A DNA stretch of 64,000 bases from Pseudomonas sp. LFM046 (GCF_000949385.2 NZ_JYKO02000001.1:954620-1018619), one strand, 5' to 3'. Shown: positions 32,497-49,111, numbered from the stretch's first letter. The notes: generated by a model from the letters alone, not told the origin. Numbers and translations: made by a program.

Positions 32497-33741
32497 TCAA
32501 TTCACCGCTGGCAGCCGCAGGGTACGCATGTCCGCACCGCTGGGGTGCTGGAACACCCGTAGGCCGAACTCCGGCAGGATTGCCAGCAGGTGGTCGAAGA
32601 TGTCCGACTGGATGGCTTCGTAGCGCGCCCAGGCCGTGGTGTTGGTGAAGCAGTAGAGTTCCAGCGGCAGGCCGTCTGCGGTGGGGGCCATCTGCCGGAC
32701 CAGCAGGGTCATGTCCTTGCGGATGTCCTGGTTTTCCCGCAGGTAGTGCTCGACGTAGGCGCGGAAGGTGCCGAGGTTGGTCAACTGGCGGCTGTTGATG
32801 GGCACGCGATCGCTTTCGTCCAGTTGGGCGTTCCAGCTCAGCAGTTCGCTTTCCTTCGTCTTCAGGTAGTTGTCCAGCAGGCGGAAGTGGCGCAGCCGGG
32901 CGATGTCCTCCTGGCTGAGGAAGTGCACGCTGTTCTGATCCAGATAGAGGCAGCGCTTGATGCGTCGGCCGCCGGACTCCTGCATGCCGCGCCAGTTCTT
33001 GAAGGAATCGGTGATGAAGCGCTTGGTGGGGATGGTGGTAATGGTCTTGTCCCAGTTCTGCACTTTCACCGTGTGCAGGGCGATGTCGATCACATCGCCG
33101 TCGGCGTTGAGCTGCGGCATCTCCACCCAGTCGCCGACGCGGATGATGTCGCTGGAGGTAATCTGCACGCTGGCCACCAGCGACAGCAGGGTGTCCTGGA
33201 AGATCAGCATCAGCACCGCAGCCATGGCACCGAGTCCGGACAGCAGGATCAGCGGCGAACGGTCGATCAGGCTGGCGATCATGAGGATGGTGGCGATGGC
33301 GAAGATGGCGATCTTCAGTACCTGCAGGTAACCCTTGATGGGCCTCAGGTGGGCGTCTTCGCGGCGCTGATAGAGGTCGTTGGCGATGGTCAGCGCAGCG
33401 CTCAGGGCCAGGGCGACGGTCAGGATGATGAAGGCCGCACAGACGTTGGTCACCACTGTCACGAGGGTGTCGGGCAGGTTGGGGACGACTTTCACCCCGC
33501 CTGCCAGGACCATTGCCGGGACTATGTTGGCCAGGCGCCTGACCAGCCCATGGTCCGGAATCTTCTCATGACGGCCGTAGGCGATGGCGCCGGCGACATG
33601 GAACAGGCCGCGGACCAGGATGCGCTTGACCATCCAGTTGGACAGCCAGGCCACGACGACCAGGAAGATGGAGGCGACGATGGTGTGCAACTCATTGTGT
33701 TGCCGCAGCCATTCCAGCCAGGTGGTGAATTCGATCTGCAT
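32497..33741 (-). CDS. MscS-family mechanosensitive channel, YbdG-like
   Basis: Inner-membrane channel thought to relieve osmotic downshock. The 414-aa protein has five hydrophobic segments in residues 15-185, the pore-lining helix region SGLGAMAAVLMLIFQDTLL and the beta domain VGDWVEM...IPTKRFITDSFKNW. The length and the insert after the beta domain resemble E. coli YbdG rather than the small MscS. Confidence 0.86.
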   Translation of the reverse strand: MQIEFTTWLEWLRQHNELHTIVASIFLVVVAWLSNWMVKRILVRGLFHVAGAIAYGRHEKIPDHGLVRRLANIVPAMVLAGGVKVVPNLPDTLVTVVTNVCAAFIILTVALALSAALTIANDLYQRREDAHLRPIKGYLQVLKIAIFAIATILMIASLIDRSPLILLSGLGAMAAVLMLIFQDTLLSLVASVQITSSDIIRVGDWVEMPQLNADGDVIDIALHTVKVQNWDKTITTIPTKRFITDSFKNWRGMQESGGRRIKRCLYLDQNSVHFLSQEDIARLRHFRLLDNYLKTKESELLSWNAQLDESDRVPINSRQLTNLGTFRAYVEHYLRENQDIRKDMTLLVRQMAPTADGLPLELYCFTNTTAWARYEAIQSDIFDHLLAILPEFGLRVFQHPSGADMRTLRLPAVN

Positions 33742-33852
33742 GGACGGCTCCCTGTGACGATTCGCTGGATTGGGGGCTTGCCCCGGAACCGGCGGACCTT
33801 AGCAAATGCCTTGCTGTGCGCCCAAGGCCGCGCCCTGTGCGCGGCTGTAGGA

Positions 33853-34674
33853 TCAGGGCTTGTAGGCGCCGATGAAAATGGCCGGGTCCACCCGCACGTC
33901 GTTCAGGCTGACGTTCCAGTGCATGTGCGGTCCGGTGGCGCGGCCGGTGGCGCCGACGCGGCCGACCACGCCCCCACGGGGCAATTGCTGGCCGAGTTTC
34001 ACGTCCACCTTCGACATGTGACAGAACATGCTGATCAGGCCCTGGCCGTGGTCGACGAACACCGTCTTGCCGTTGAAGAAGTAGTCGCCGATGAGGATCA
34101 CCGTCCCTGCTGCCGGGGCCTTGATCGGGGTGCCGGCGCCCACGGCGAAGTCCAGGCCGGAGTGCGGATTGCGCTCTTCACCATTGAAGAAGCGGCGCAG
34201 GCCAAAGGGGCTGGAGAGCGGGCCATCCACCGGCTTGTCGAACAGCAGGTTGCTGGGTGTGCCGGGACTGAAGCGGCGGTAGGCGGTGGTCTGTTCGGCC
34301 AGTTCGCGGTCGATGCGCTTGAGGTCTTCGGGCAGCGGGTTCACCTGGCGCGTGTTGGCCAGCTTGATGTGCTGCTCGCGGTAAGTGCGCGGGGCGACGC
34401 TGAAGGCCAGTTTGCGGCCGTCGCTCACATCGACCTGCTGTTGGCCGGCCTTGGTGCCCAGCGGGATGCCGACGATGGCGATCCAGTCGCGACCTTCCTC
34501 CTTGACCACCAGCACCGGCTTGTCTTGGTAGCGGGCGGTGGGCGCTTGGGCGCTGTTGCCCAGCTGGACCACGGCTACGCCGCCGGGCACCGGCTTGTTC
34601 AACAGGCGGGTGATGAAGCCTTCGGCATGGGCGGGGAGGGCGAGGCAGAGGAGCAGGGCGGCGAACAGGCGCAT
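33853..34674 (-). CDS. Periplasmic M23-family (LytM) peptidase
   Basis: A 273-aa secreted protein with signal peptide MRLFAALLLCLALPAHA and a C-terminal LytM domain (about 150-270) with complete zinc ligands: HSGLDF and HMHW. It probably cuts peptidoglycan cross-links. The upstream region resembles the N-terminal beta domain found in related pseudomonad peptidases. Four bp from xseA, probably cotranscribed. Confidence 0.88.
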   Translation of the reverse strand: MRLFAALLLCLALPAHAEGFITRLLNKPVPGGVAVVQLGNSAQAPTARYQDKPVLVVKEEGRDWIAIVGIPLGTKAGQQQVDVSDGRKLAFSVAPRTYREQHIKLANTRQVNPLPEDLKRIDRELAEQTTAYRRFSPGTPSNLLFDKPVDGPLSSPFGLRRFFNGEERNPHSGLDFAVGAGTPIKAPAAGTVILIGDYFFNGKTVFVDHGQGLISMFCHMSKVDVKLGQQLPRGGVVGRVGATGRATGPHMHWNVSLNDVRVDPAIFIGAYKP

Positions 34675-34677
34675 GGA

Positions 34678-36057
34678 TCAGTCCAGCAGTGAGAGGTTCA
34701 CGGGGGTGAGGTGGTTGTCTTCGACACGCACGTCCAGCTCGCCTTCGGCGAGGCGCGCTTTCAGGCGCTGGCCGGGGCGGGTCTGGCCGGCGGCGCGAAT
34801 GGCCTGGCCGCGTTCGTCCAGCAGGATGCTGTAGCCGCGCCCGAGGGTGGCGAGGGGGCTGACCACATGGAGGGTCTGGGCCAGCGCGTCGAGGCGCTGG
34901 CGGCGGTCCTTCAAGGCCTCGCGGGCAGCGCGGGGGAGGCGCGTGGCGAGGCTGTCGAGCTTCTGCCGCAGCAGTGCCAGGGTGCGGCCCGGGTGCTGCG
35001 CGGCGAGGCGGGTGTCCAGGCGCGCCAGGCGCTCGTGGCGCACCTGCAGCTGGCGCTCGAAGGCACGGCGCAGGCGCATGTCCAGATCGTCCAGGCGCTG
35101 GGCCTGCTGGCGCAGGCGCTCGCCGGGGTGACGCAGGCGTCGGAACAGGCCGTCGAGGCGCAGGCGCTCGCGAGTCAGTTGCTCCCGCAGGCGCAGGACC
35201 AGGCGGCGATGCAGGCTGTCGAGGCGCTGCTGCAGCTCGCTGGCATCGGGGGCCAGCAGCTCGGCGGCGGCGGACGGCGTCGGGGCACGCACATCGGCGA
35301 CGAAATCGCTGATGGAGACGTCTGTCTCATGGCCCACGGCGCTGACGATGGGCGTCTGGCAGGCGGCCACGGCGCGGGCCACGGCTTCCTCGTTGAAGCA
35401 CCAGAGGTCTTCCAGGGAGCCGCCGCCACGGGCCAGGATCAGGGCATCGAAGCCCTGGGCGTCGGCCAGCGCCAGGGCGCGGACGATCTGGGCGGTGGCC
35501 TCGCGGCCCTGCACGGCGGTGGGGATCAAGGTCAGCTGCACCTGGGGCGCACGGCGGCGGAACACGCTGATGATGTCGCGGATCACGGCACCGGTGGGCG
35601 AACTGACGATGCCGATGCGCCGGGGATGGGTCGGCAGCGGGCGCTTGCGTTCGGCGGCAAACAGCCCTTCGGCGGCGAGCTTTTCCTTCAGGGCCTCGAA
35701 CGCCAGGCGCAACGCACCGTCGCCGGCGGGTTCCACCGCATCGGCGATCAACTGGTAATCGCCTCGGCCCTCGAACAGCGAGACCTTGCCGCGCACCCGC
35801 ACGGCGAGCCCGTCGCGCAGGGCCTGGCGCACTTTCTGGGCATTCTGCCGGAACAGGGCGCAACGCACCTGGGCCTGTGCGTCCTTGAGGGTGAAGTAAA
35901 GGTGGCCGGAAGCGGGACGGGCGAGGTTGGAAATCTCGCCTTCCACCCAGACCTGAGGGAACACGTCCTCCAGGAGATGGCGGGCGCGTTGGTTGAGCTG
36001 GCTGACGGTCAGCACCTCGCGATCGAGGCCGAGCCGTTGAAAAGGGTCTTTGAGCAT
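34678..36057 (-). CDS. xseA: Exodeoxyribonuclease VII large subunit
   Basis: With XseB degrades single-stranded DNA to oligonucleotides. The 459-aa protein has an N-terminal OB fold (VWVEGEISNLARPASGHLYF), the catalytic core with SPTGAVIRDI and LARGGGSLEDLW...VGHETDVSISDFVAD, and a long Arg/Leu-rich coiled coil (about 270-420). Start at MLKDPFQRLGLD. xseB is not in this window. Confidence 0.95.
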   Translation of the reverse strand: MLKDPFQRLGLDREVLTVSQLNQRARHLLEDVFPQVWVEGEISNLARPASGHLYFTLKDAQAQVRCALFRQNAQKVRQALRDGLAVRVRGKVSLFEGRGDYQLIADAVEPAGDGALRLAFEALKEKLAAEGLFAAERKRPLPTHPRRIGIVSSPTGAVIRDIISVFRRRAPQVQLTLIPTAVQGREATAQIVRALALADAQGFDALILARGGGSLEDLWCFNEEAVARAVAACQTPIVSAVGHETDVSISDFVADVRAPTPSAAAELLAPDASELQQRLDSLHRRLVLRLREQLTRERLRLDGLFRRLRHPGERLRQQAQRLDDLDMRLRRAFERQLQVRHERLARLDTRLAAQHPGRTLALLRQKLDSLATRLPRAAREALKDRRQRLDALAQTLHVVSPLATLGRGYSILLDERGQAIRAAGQTRPGQRLKARLAEGELDVRVEDNHLTPVNLSLLD

Positions 36058-36156
36058 GGGCGGAAATGATAATGGCTTTGGCGCCATGCGCCATAGTTGA
36101 CGGGGGGAGAACGGCAGTTAAGCTGCGCGCCCTTTGCACCCTTGCAGGAGCCCGAG

Positions 36157-36708
36157 ATGGAGCCGAGCCAACTGATCATCGTGCCGCAGATTTCCACTGT
36201 GCCCGGCCATCAGGCCCTGGCCGGGCGCATGCTGCGCTGGCTGGCACAGCACGACGTGGTGCAGGCGCTGCCCAGCACCTGCGGCCTGCGCGGCAATCGC
36301 ATGGCCTACGCGATCGCTCCCGGTGCGCGAACGGTGGTGGAGCATCCTGAGCGACTGCCGTTCGGCCTGCCGGTGAATGGCCTCGAACTGGTGGACAAGC
36401 GCTGCATCTATACACCCGCCCGGGGTTTCCTCAATGAGGCCGGCTGCCCGGAGTGCCGCCAGGAGGTCGGCGAGCCGCTGTTCGAAAGCCTGGACGAATG
36501 GTGGCCGGGCCAGACCGACAACTTCATCTGCCCGGAATGCGGTTTCGAGGACGACATCAACGGATTCCTCTTCCTCCAGCCCTGCGGTTTTTCCAACCTC
36601 GGATTCATCTTCAATGGCTGGGGTGGAACCGCCTTTACGGCGGTATTTCTGGATGCATTTGCCGAGCGGCTGGGGTTTGCCGTTCGGCAGGTACGGACCG
36701 ATGGCTGA
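36157..36708 (+). CDS. Conserved zinc-ribbon protein of unknown function
   Basis: A 183-aa protein with two CPEC pairs (Cys 97/100 and 125/128), forming a likely zinc ribbon, and a glycine-rich C-terminal block NGWGGTAFTAVFLDAF. Homologues in pseudomonads are, to my recollection, sometimes annotated as sugar ABC transporter ATPase; I see no Walker A motif, so that name is unsupported. Start at MEPSQLIIVPQIS after AGGAG. Confidence 0.75.
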   Translation: MEPSQLIIVPQISTVPGHQALAGRMLRWLAQHDVVQALPSTCGLRGNRMAYAIAPGARTVVEHPERLPFGLPVNGLELVDKRCIYTPARGFLNEAGCPECRQEVGEPLFESLDEWWPGQTDNFICPECGFEDDINGFLFLQPCGFSNLGFIFNGWGGTAFTAVFLDAFAERLGFAVRQVRTDG

Positions 36709-36718
36709 CGACCGCTGA

Positions 36719-38305
<1,587 letters not shown>

Positions 38306-38321
38306 TCGGTCGACTTAACAG

Positions 38322-38398
38322 GTGCTGGAAGCTGGAAGCTGGAAGCCGGAAGTGATGACTTCGGGCTTTTACTTCCAGCTTCTGGCTTTCAGCTTCAG
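38322..38398. repeat. Tandem and inverted GCTGGAA repeats between guaB and guaA
   Basis: Four near-copies of GCTGGAA stand in tandem at about 38324-38352 and are mirrored by CTTCCAGCTT-type sequence at about 38370-38398, giving a long imperfect stem. No T-run follows. It may be a guaB/guaA mRNA processing or attenuation structure or a dispersed repeat. Confidence 0.65.
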
Positions 38399-38419
38399 GC
38401 TCTTTCCGAAGGAAAGCTC

Positions 38420-40000
38420 ATGGCTCACCAAGACATTCACGCCCACCGCATCCTGATCCTCGACTTCGGCTCTCAGTACACCCAGCTGATCGCCCGCCGT
38501 GTGCGCGAGATCGGCGTGTACTGCGAAATCCACCCGTTCGACATGGACAACGAGGCCATCCGCGCCTTCGCCCCGCGCGGCATCATCCTCGCCGGTGGTC
38601 CCGAATCGGTACACGAAGCCAACAGCCCGCGCGCGCCCCAGGCCGTGTTCGACCTCAAGGTGCCGCTGTTCGGCATCTGCTACGGCATGCAGACCATGGC
38701 CGAGCAACTGGGCGGCAAGGTGCAGGGTTCCGACCTGCGCGAATTCGGCTATGCCCGCGTTGACGTAGTGGGCAAGGCTCGCCTGCTGGATGGCATCGAA
38801 GACCATGTGGATGACGACGGTGTCCTGGGCCTCGACGTGTGGATGAGCCACGGTGACAAGGTCACCGACATGCCCCACGGCTTCCACATCCTGGCCAGCA
38901 CCCCGAGCTGCCCGATCGCCGCCATGGCCGATGATCACCGCGCATACTACGGCGTGCAGTTCCACCCGGAAGTGACCCACACCAAGCAGGGCGGCCGTAT
39001 TCTCTCTCGCTTCGTGCTGGACATCTGCGGCTGTGCGGCCCTCTGGACCCCGTCCAACATCGTTGAAGACGCCATTGCCACCGTTCGCGCCCAGGTGGGT
39101 TCGTCCAAGGTGCTGCTGGGCCTGTCCGGCGGCGTGGACTCCTCCGTCGTGGCAGCCCTGCTGCACAAGGCCATCGGCGACCAGTTGACCTGCGTCTTCG
39201 TCGACAACGGCCTGCTGCGCCTGCACGAGGGTGACCACGTGATGGCCATGTTCGCCGAGAACATGGGCGTGCGCGTGATCCGCGCCAACGCTGAAGACAA
39301 GTTCCTCTCCCGCCTGGCCGGCGTGTCCGACCCGGAAGAGAAGCGCAAGATCATCGGCCGCACCTTCATCGAAGTGTTCGACGAAGAAGCCACCCGTCTG
39401 CAAGGCATCAAGTTCCTCGCCCAGGGCACCATCTACCCCGACGTGATCGAGTCGGCCGGCGCCAAGACCGGCAAGGCCCACGTGATCAAATCTCACCACA
39501 ACGTCGGTGGCCTGCCGGAAGACATGCAGTTCGAACTGGTCGAGCCGCTGCGCGAGCTGTTCAAGGATGAAGTGCGCAAGATCGGTCTGGAACTGGGCCT
39601 GCCCTACAGCATGGTCTATCGCCACCCGTTCCCCGGCCCGGGCCTGGGCGTGCGTATCCTCGGTGAAGTGAAGAAGGAATACGCCGACGTGCTGCGTCGC
39701 GCTGACCACATCTTCATCGAAGAGCTGCACAAGGCTGACTGGTACCACAAGACCAGCCAGGCCTTCGTGGTGTTCCAGCCGGTGAAGTCGGTTGGTGTGG
39801 TCGGTGACGGCCGTCGCTACGCCTGGGTCGTCGCCCTGCGTGCGGTGGAAACCATCGACTTCATGACCGCTCGCTGGGCGCACCTGCCTTATGAGCTGCT
39901 GGAGGTCGTCTCCAACCGCATCATCAACGAGATCGAAGGCATCTCCCGCGTCACCTATGACGTGTCGAGCAAACCGCCGGCGACCATCGAGTGGGAATGA
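38420..40000 (+). CDS. guaA: GMP synthase (glutamine-hydrolysing)
   Basis: Converts XMP to GMP. The 526-aa protein has an N-terminal class I glutamine amidotransferase domain (nucleophile in GICYGMQTM; His/Glu near 180), the ATP pyrophosphatase P-loop [14 protein letters not shown] near 235 and the C-terminal dimerisation domain ending PPATIEWE. Confidence 0.97.
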   Translation: MAHQDIHAHRILILDFGSQYTQLIARRVREIGVYCEIHPFDMDNEAIRAFAPRGIILAGGPESVHEANSPRAPQAVFDLKVPLFGICYGMQTMAEQLGGKVQGSDLREFGYARVDVVGKARLLDGIEDHVDDDGVLGLDVWMSHGDKVTDMPHGFHILASTPSCPIAAMADDHRAYYGVQFHPEVTHTKQGGRILSRFVLDICGCAALWTPSNIVEDAIATVRAQVGSSKVLLGLSGGVDSSVVAALLHKAIGDQLTCVFVDNGLLRLHEGDHVMAMFAENMGVRVIRANAEDKFLSRLAGVSDPEEKRKIIGRTFIEVFDEEATRLQGIKFLAQGTIYPDVIESAGAKTGKAHVIKSHHNVGGLPEDMQFELVEPLRELFKDEVRKIGLELGLPYSMVYRHPFPGPGLGVRILGEVKKEYADVLRRADHIFIEELHKADWYHKTSQAFVVFQPVKSVGVVGDGRRYAWVVALRAVETIDFMTARWAHLPYELLEVVSNRIINEIEGISRVTYDVSSKPPATIEWE

Positions 40001-40025
40001 TGCGAGTGCGAAAGCGCTAGCGACA

Positions 40026-40066
40026 CAAGACCGGCCAGGCCCCAAAGCCTGGCCGGTCTTGTTTTG
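40026..40066 (+). terminator. guaA terminator
   Basis: A perfect 15-base stem CAAGACCGGCCAGGC / GCCTGGCCGGTCTTG with loop CCCAAA, followed by T4. Confidence 0.9.
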
Positions 40067-40185
40067 GGGCCCTTGTAGGATGGGTGGAGCCTGCGATACC
40101 GATCAACGCGGCACCGCACGGGCTCTGCAGGGCAGGTCTTCGGCCTCTTTGGCGAATGAGTTCGCCCCCACAAAAGGCGCACAAC

Positions 40186-40833
40186 TCAGCCCCGGGTTTC
40201 CACCACGAGCGTCAGCCGTGCAATGAAGCCATCACCGTCTTTCACCAACTCCGCCACCGACTGTTCTCCGCCTTGCGTGCGATAGATGTAATCCTGTTCC
40301 CTGGGCGTCCACTCCTGGCTGCCGTGCACGTAGGGCGGCCGGGTCATGGCCGGGAGGATTATGGCTTCGGGGAAGTACAGCTGGCCGGTGTGGATATCCC
40401 GCTCGCCCAGATGGACCCTGACGTGCACATGGTTGGTCCGGCCTGGGTAGAAGCCGGGGAGGATGCTGCGAAATTCCGCGCGGCCTGCCGCGTCGGTAAT
40501 CTGCACCCCGCGCAGGAAGCGGCTGGCCTGGTCGTCGCCGACACCCGAATAGGCGCCCTGGGCGTCGCAGTGCCAGACCTCCAGCGCCGCGTCGCCCAGT
40601 GGCTGGCAGCCTTCCAGTCGCAGCACTTCGAATCGAAGCTTCAGGGGGACGCCCGGCTTGCCGTCGGTGATGTCCTGACGCAGCAGCGCATCCTCCAGGT
40701 AAAACGGCCCGGCTGTCTGTTCCGGGCTGAGACGGCAGGCACGTGTGGCGCTGGCCAAGCCGACGCGAGGCCAGTTCAGCAGCACCAGGCCGCCCAGGCA
40801 GAGCTTCACGATCTGGCGGCGGGTGGGATGCAT
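40186..40833 (-). CDS. Exported intradiol dioxygenase-like protein
   Basis: A 215-aa protein of the protocatechuate/catechol dioxygenase beta fold with a twin-arginine-like signal (TRRQIVKLCLGGLVLL). Candidate iron ligands are present: Tyr in WHCDAQGAYSG and Tyr, His, His in PGFYPGRTNHVHVRV. A signal peptide is unusual for cytoplasmic ring-cleavage enzymes but known in this subgroup. Start at 40833 behind AGGAGTG. Divergent from the multicopper oxidase gene, which also has an RR signal. Confidence 0.78.
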   Translation of the reverse strand: MHPTRRQIVKLCLGGLVLLNWPRVGLASATRACRLSPEQTAGPFYLEDALLRQDITDGKPGVPLKLRFEVLRLEGCQPLGDAALEVWHCDAQGAYSGVGDDQASRFLRGVQITDAAGRAEFRSILPGFYPGRTNHVHVRVHLGERDIHTGQLYFPEAIILPAMTRPPYVHGSQEWTPREQDYIYRTQGGEQSVAELVKDGDGFIARLTLVVETRG

Positions 40834-41040
40834 GAGGACACTCCTCTGCTGCAAAGCCTTTCCATCCTACGCCTGCCGGAGAAGGGAGGCTGCGCCCATC
40901 GGTCGCGCTCAATGCAGATGCTTTCACTTATCTTTCACAGTCCCCAGGTGTATCTTGTGCGCCCCGTGAACCGGCCCGACAGAGGCCGGCTCGATTAGCC
41001 GATGGGACAGCCCCGTTCTTTCCTGGAGGAGCCTGACCCC

Positions 41041-42405
41041 ATGTCCTTCACTCGCAGACAGATTCTCGGTGGCCTGGTTGGCCTCGGTGTGGTCGGCCTT
41101 GGCGCCGGGGGCGCCCGTTACTGGTTGGGGCGTACCCTGGACGCCAAGACCCACGACTACGAACTGATTGCCGCGCCCATGGACCTCGAACTGGTCTCCG
41201 GCCACATCACTCCGGCCTGGGCCTACGGCGGTCAGGCCCCTGGGGTGGAATTGCGTTCGCGCCAGGGCGACTGGCTGCGGGTGCGCTTCATCAACAAGCT
41301 CGACGAGCCCACCACCATCCACTGGCACGGCATCCGCGTGCCCCTGGAAATGGATGGCGTGCCCTACGTGTCACAGCTGCCGGTGTTGCCGGGCGAGTAC
41401 TTCGATTACCGCTTCAAGACCGAGGATGCCGGCAGCTTCTGGTATCACCCGCACCTGTCCAGCGCGCACCAGCTGGGGCGTGGACTGGTCGGCCCGCTGA
41501 TCGTCGAAGAACGCGAGCCCAGCGGCTTCAAACACGAGAAAGTGCTCAGCCTGAAGACCTGGCATGTGGACCAGGACGGCGCCTTCACCGCCTTCAGTGT
41601 GCCGCGCGAGGCCGCGCGGGAAGGCACTCGCGGCCGCCTTACCACCATCAATGGCAAGCCGCTGCCGACCCTGGAACTGCCGGCCGGGCAGGTGGTGCGC
41701 GTGCGCATCCTGAACCTGGACAACACCGTGACCTACCGGCTCAACCTGCCGGGGGCTGAGGCGCGCATCTATTCCCTGGACGGCCACCCTGTCGAGCCCC
41801 GCGAGCTGGGCAAGGAATACTGGCTCGGCCCGGGCATGCGTATCGAACTGGCCATCAAGGTGCCGGCGGAAGGTACCGAACTGCCGCTGCGCAATGGTCC
41901 GCTGCGTCTGGCGACCCTGAAGAGCGTGGCCAGCAATGAGGCGCCCGGCGACTGGCCTGCACCGCTGCCGGCCAACCCGGTCCCGGAACCTGACCTGGAA
42001 AAGGCCCAGGTGCTGCGTTTCACCTTCGAATGGGCGGCCACCCTGGTCAGCGGCGCCGGGCGACCGAGCAACTACTGGCAGATCAACGGCAAGGCCTGGG
42101 ACATCAACGACAAGACCTGCGCCGACCGGCCTATCGCCAAGCTGAAGAAGGATGGACACTACATCTTCGAGCTGCGCAACATGGCCCAGTACCTGCACCC
42201 GATCCATCTCCATGGCATGGCCTTCAAGGTGCTGGATTCGGACCGCAAGAACATCATTCCCTACTTCACCGACACCTACCTGCTGGGCAAGAACGAGACC
42301 GCGCGCATTGCGCTGGTGGCGGAAAACCCGGGGATCTGGATGTTCCATTGCCATGTGATCGACCACATGGAAACCGGCCTGATGGCCGCCATCGAAGTCG
42401 CCTGA
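41041..42405 (+). CDS. Multicopper oxidase, Tat-exported
   Basis: A 454-aa laccase/CueO-type oxidase. The Tat-like signal is TRRQILGGLVGLGVV. Copper ligand motifs are complete: HWHG and HPH in domain 1, HPIHLHG and HCHVIDHMETG in domain 3. Likely periplasmic oxidation of Cu(I), metals or phenolics; the substrate cannot be told. Start at 41041 behind GGAGGAG. Confidence 0.88.
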   Translation: MSFTRRQILGGLVGLGVVGLGAGGARYWLGRTLDAKTHDYELIAAPMDLELVSGHITPAWAYGGQAPGVELRSRQGDWLRVRFINKLDEPTTIHWHGIRVPLEMDGVPYVSQLPVLPGEYFDYRFKTEDAGSFWYHPHLSSAHQLGRGLVGPLIVEEREPSGFKHEKVLSLKTWHVDQDGAFTAFSVPREAAREGTRGRLTTINGKPLPTLELPAGQVVRVRILNLDNTVTYRLNLPGAEARIYSLDGHPVEPRELGKEYWLGPGMRIELAIKVPAEGTELPLRNGPLRLATLKSVASNEAPGDWPAPLPANPVPEPDLEKAQVLRFTFEWAATLVSGAGRPSNYWQINGKAWDINDKTCADRPIAKLKKDGHYIFELRNMAQYLHPIHLHGMAFKVLDSDRKNIIPYFTDTYLLGKNETARIALVAENPGIWMFHCHVIDHMETGLMAAIEVA

Positions 42406-42413
42406 GCCCGACC

Positions 42414-42902
42414 ATGCGCCAACCCCAGATCATCGACCGCAGCCGTGACGAACACTTCATGCGCGAGGCCCTCGCGCTGGCCCAGCAGGGCGCGGCCCTG
42501 GGGGAAGTGCCGGTGGGGGCGGTGCTGGTCAAGGATGGCGAGATCGTTGGACGTGGCTTCAACTGCCCCATTTCCGGCCATGACCCGAGCGCCCATGCCG
42601 AGATGGTGGCGGTGCGCGATGCCGCCAGCCGCCTGGAGAACTACCGGCTGGTGGGCAGCACCCTCTACGTCACCCTGGAGCCCTGCAGCATGTGCGCGGG
42701 GCTCATCGTCCATTCGAGGATCACGCGGGTGGTCTACGGCACCACTGAGCCCAAGGCGGGTGTGGTGGTCAGCCGCGGGCAGTTCTTCAACCAGGAATTC
42801 CTCAACCACCGCGTGCTGGTGGAAGGTGGGGTACTGGCGCAGGAGTCCAGCGAAATGCTTTCGAGCTTCTTCCAGGCTCGCCGCGCGGCGCGCAAGGAAT
42901 AA
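42414..42902 (+). CDS. tadA: tRNA-specific adenosine deaminase TadA
   Basis: Converts A34 to inosine in tRNA-Arg(ACG). The 162-aa zinc deaminase has HAEMVAVRDA (His ligand and catalytic Glu) and PCSMCAGLI (two Cys ligands). Start ATG at 42414, 8 bp after the oxidase stop. It converges on mltF. Confidence 0.93.
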   Translation: MRQPQIIDRSRDEHFMREALALAQQGAALGEVPVGAVLVKDGEIVGRGFNCPISGHDPSAHAEMVAVRDAASRLENYRLVGSTLYVTLEPCSMCAGLIVHSRITRVVYGTTEPKAGVVVSRGQFFNQEFLNHRVLVEGGVLAQESSEMLSSFFQARRAARKE

Positions 42903-42908
42903 CACCCG

Positions 42909-48435
<5,527 letters not shown>

Positions 48436-48484
48436 AAGCCGGCCGAAGGCCGTTCTGATTGGCCCACTCGGTCATCGACAGCAA

Positions 48485-48519
48485 AAGGCGGGAGAAGGCA
48501 CTCTTCTCCCGCCTTTTTG
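48485..48519 (+). terminator. purL terminator
   Basis: AAGGCGGGAGAA / TTCTCCCGCCTT perfect 12-base stem with a 7-nt loop and T5 extension. It lies only 17 bp before the next start codon. Confidence 0.9.
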
Positions 48520-48535
48520 TTTTTGAGCTCCAACC

Positions 48536-48796
48536 ATGCCGGACCCGCTGCTCCCCGAAGTCCGCCATCTCCAGCCCGGTGAGCGCTGTCGGCTCTGCCG
48601 TTGCGGCCAGTCCGTGCGGCTTCCCGATTGCCAGGCCGATTGTCCCGATGGTTTGTCCCTGATCGCCGCCCGCGAGCAGCGCCTGTTGCTATGCCGTTGC
48701 GGCCTTTCCGCCCGTCTGCCCTATTGCGACGGAAGCCACAGTCCACCTACGCCCAGCCTGGGTCAGCGCTGGCGGCGTTTCTGGAAAGGTGAGTAA
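48536..48796 (+). CDS. CDGSH-type iron-sulfur protein (tandem)
   Basis: An 86-aa protein whose C-terminal half has the full mitoNEET-type ligand motif CRCGLSARLPYCDGSH for a [2Fe-2S] cluster. The N-terminal half has a related but degenerate copy, CRCGQSVRLPDCQADC. Electron-transfer or cluster-transfer roles are inferred from the family. It is the last complete host gene before the integrated element. Confidence 0.8.
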   Translation: MPDPLLPEVRHLQPGERCRLCRCGQSVRLPDCQADCPDGLSLIAAREQRLLLCRCGLSARLPYCDGSHSPPTPSLGQRWRRFWKGE

Positions 48797-48966
48797 CGCG
48801 TCGCAGTTATCGCCAGGCGTACTAGGCAAGGGGAGAACGCCTCGTTGTGGTACAGGTCAAACTCGCCGTATGTGAACGGCACCTCGGCGGTGATTGATAT
48901 CACGGTGACATTATTTGTGGCGCCATTGCTGAGTAGTCCCGCCACCTGATTCATGCGGAGAACCTG
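48797..48966 (+). promoter_or_regulatory. Native leader of the Nif3/YqfO-like gene, now cut off
   Basis: This stretch ends in GCGGAGAACCTG just before the attL ATG, a normal ribosome binding site. Before insertion it would have led directly into the gene now starting at 61443. No further gene is seen in it. Confidence 0.6.
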
Positions 48967-48985
48967 ATGTACAAACTGTGCTTCT
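48967..48985 (+). repeat. attL, 19-bp core repeat
   Basis: ATGTACAAACTGTGCTTCT, identical to 61443-61461. The bases on either side differ. It encodes the first six residues (MYKLCF) of the target gene. Confidence 0.92.
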
Positions 48986-49011
48986 CGGTTTTGTTTGAAA
49001 AAGCCTTATAA
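48967..49011 (+). pseudogene. 14-codon 5' stub of the interrupted Nif3/YqfO-like gene
   Basis: The native start codon and ribosome binding site remain at the left junction, but the frame enters element DNA and stops after 14 codons (MYKLCFSVLFEKAL). The stub is probably translated but functionless. Confidence 0.7.
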
Positions 49012-49041
49012 ATCAATGGCTTGACATGGTTCAGCAATCGG

Positions 49042-49065
49042 ATTTCCACCCAATTTTTCTACCCA
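49042..49065. repeat. Left integrase arm-type repeat
   Basis: 24 bp holding two CACCCA/CTACCCA units 13 bp apart, 57 bp inside attL. It matches 61365-61388 at 20 of 24 positions in the same orientation. Confidence 0.65.
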
Positions 49066-49111
49066 AGGCTCACATCCTCAAAGCCAGATAATCCGGGCCT
49101 TCCAGCTCAAG

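Noticed and set aside
36157-36708. Sugar ABC transporter ATPase
   Set aside because: No Walker A, signature or Walker B motif; the protein is instead a double CPEC zinc ribbon.
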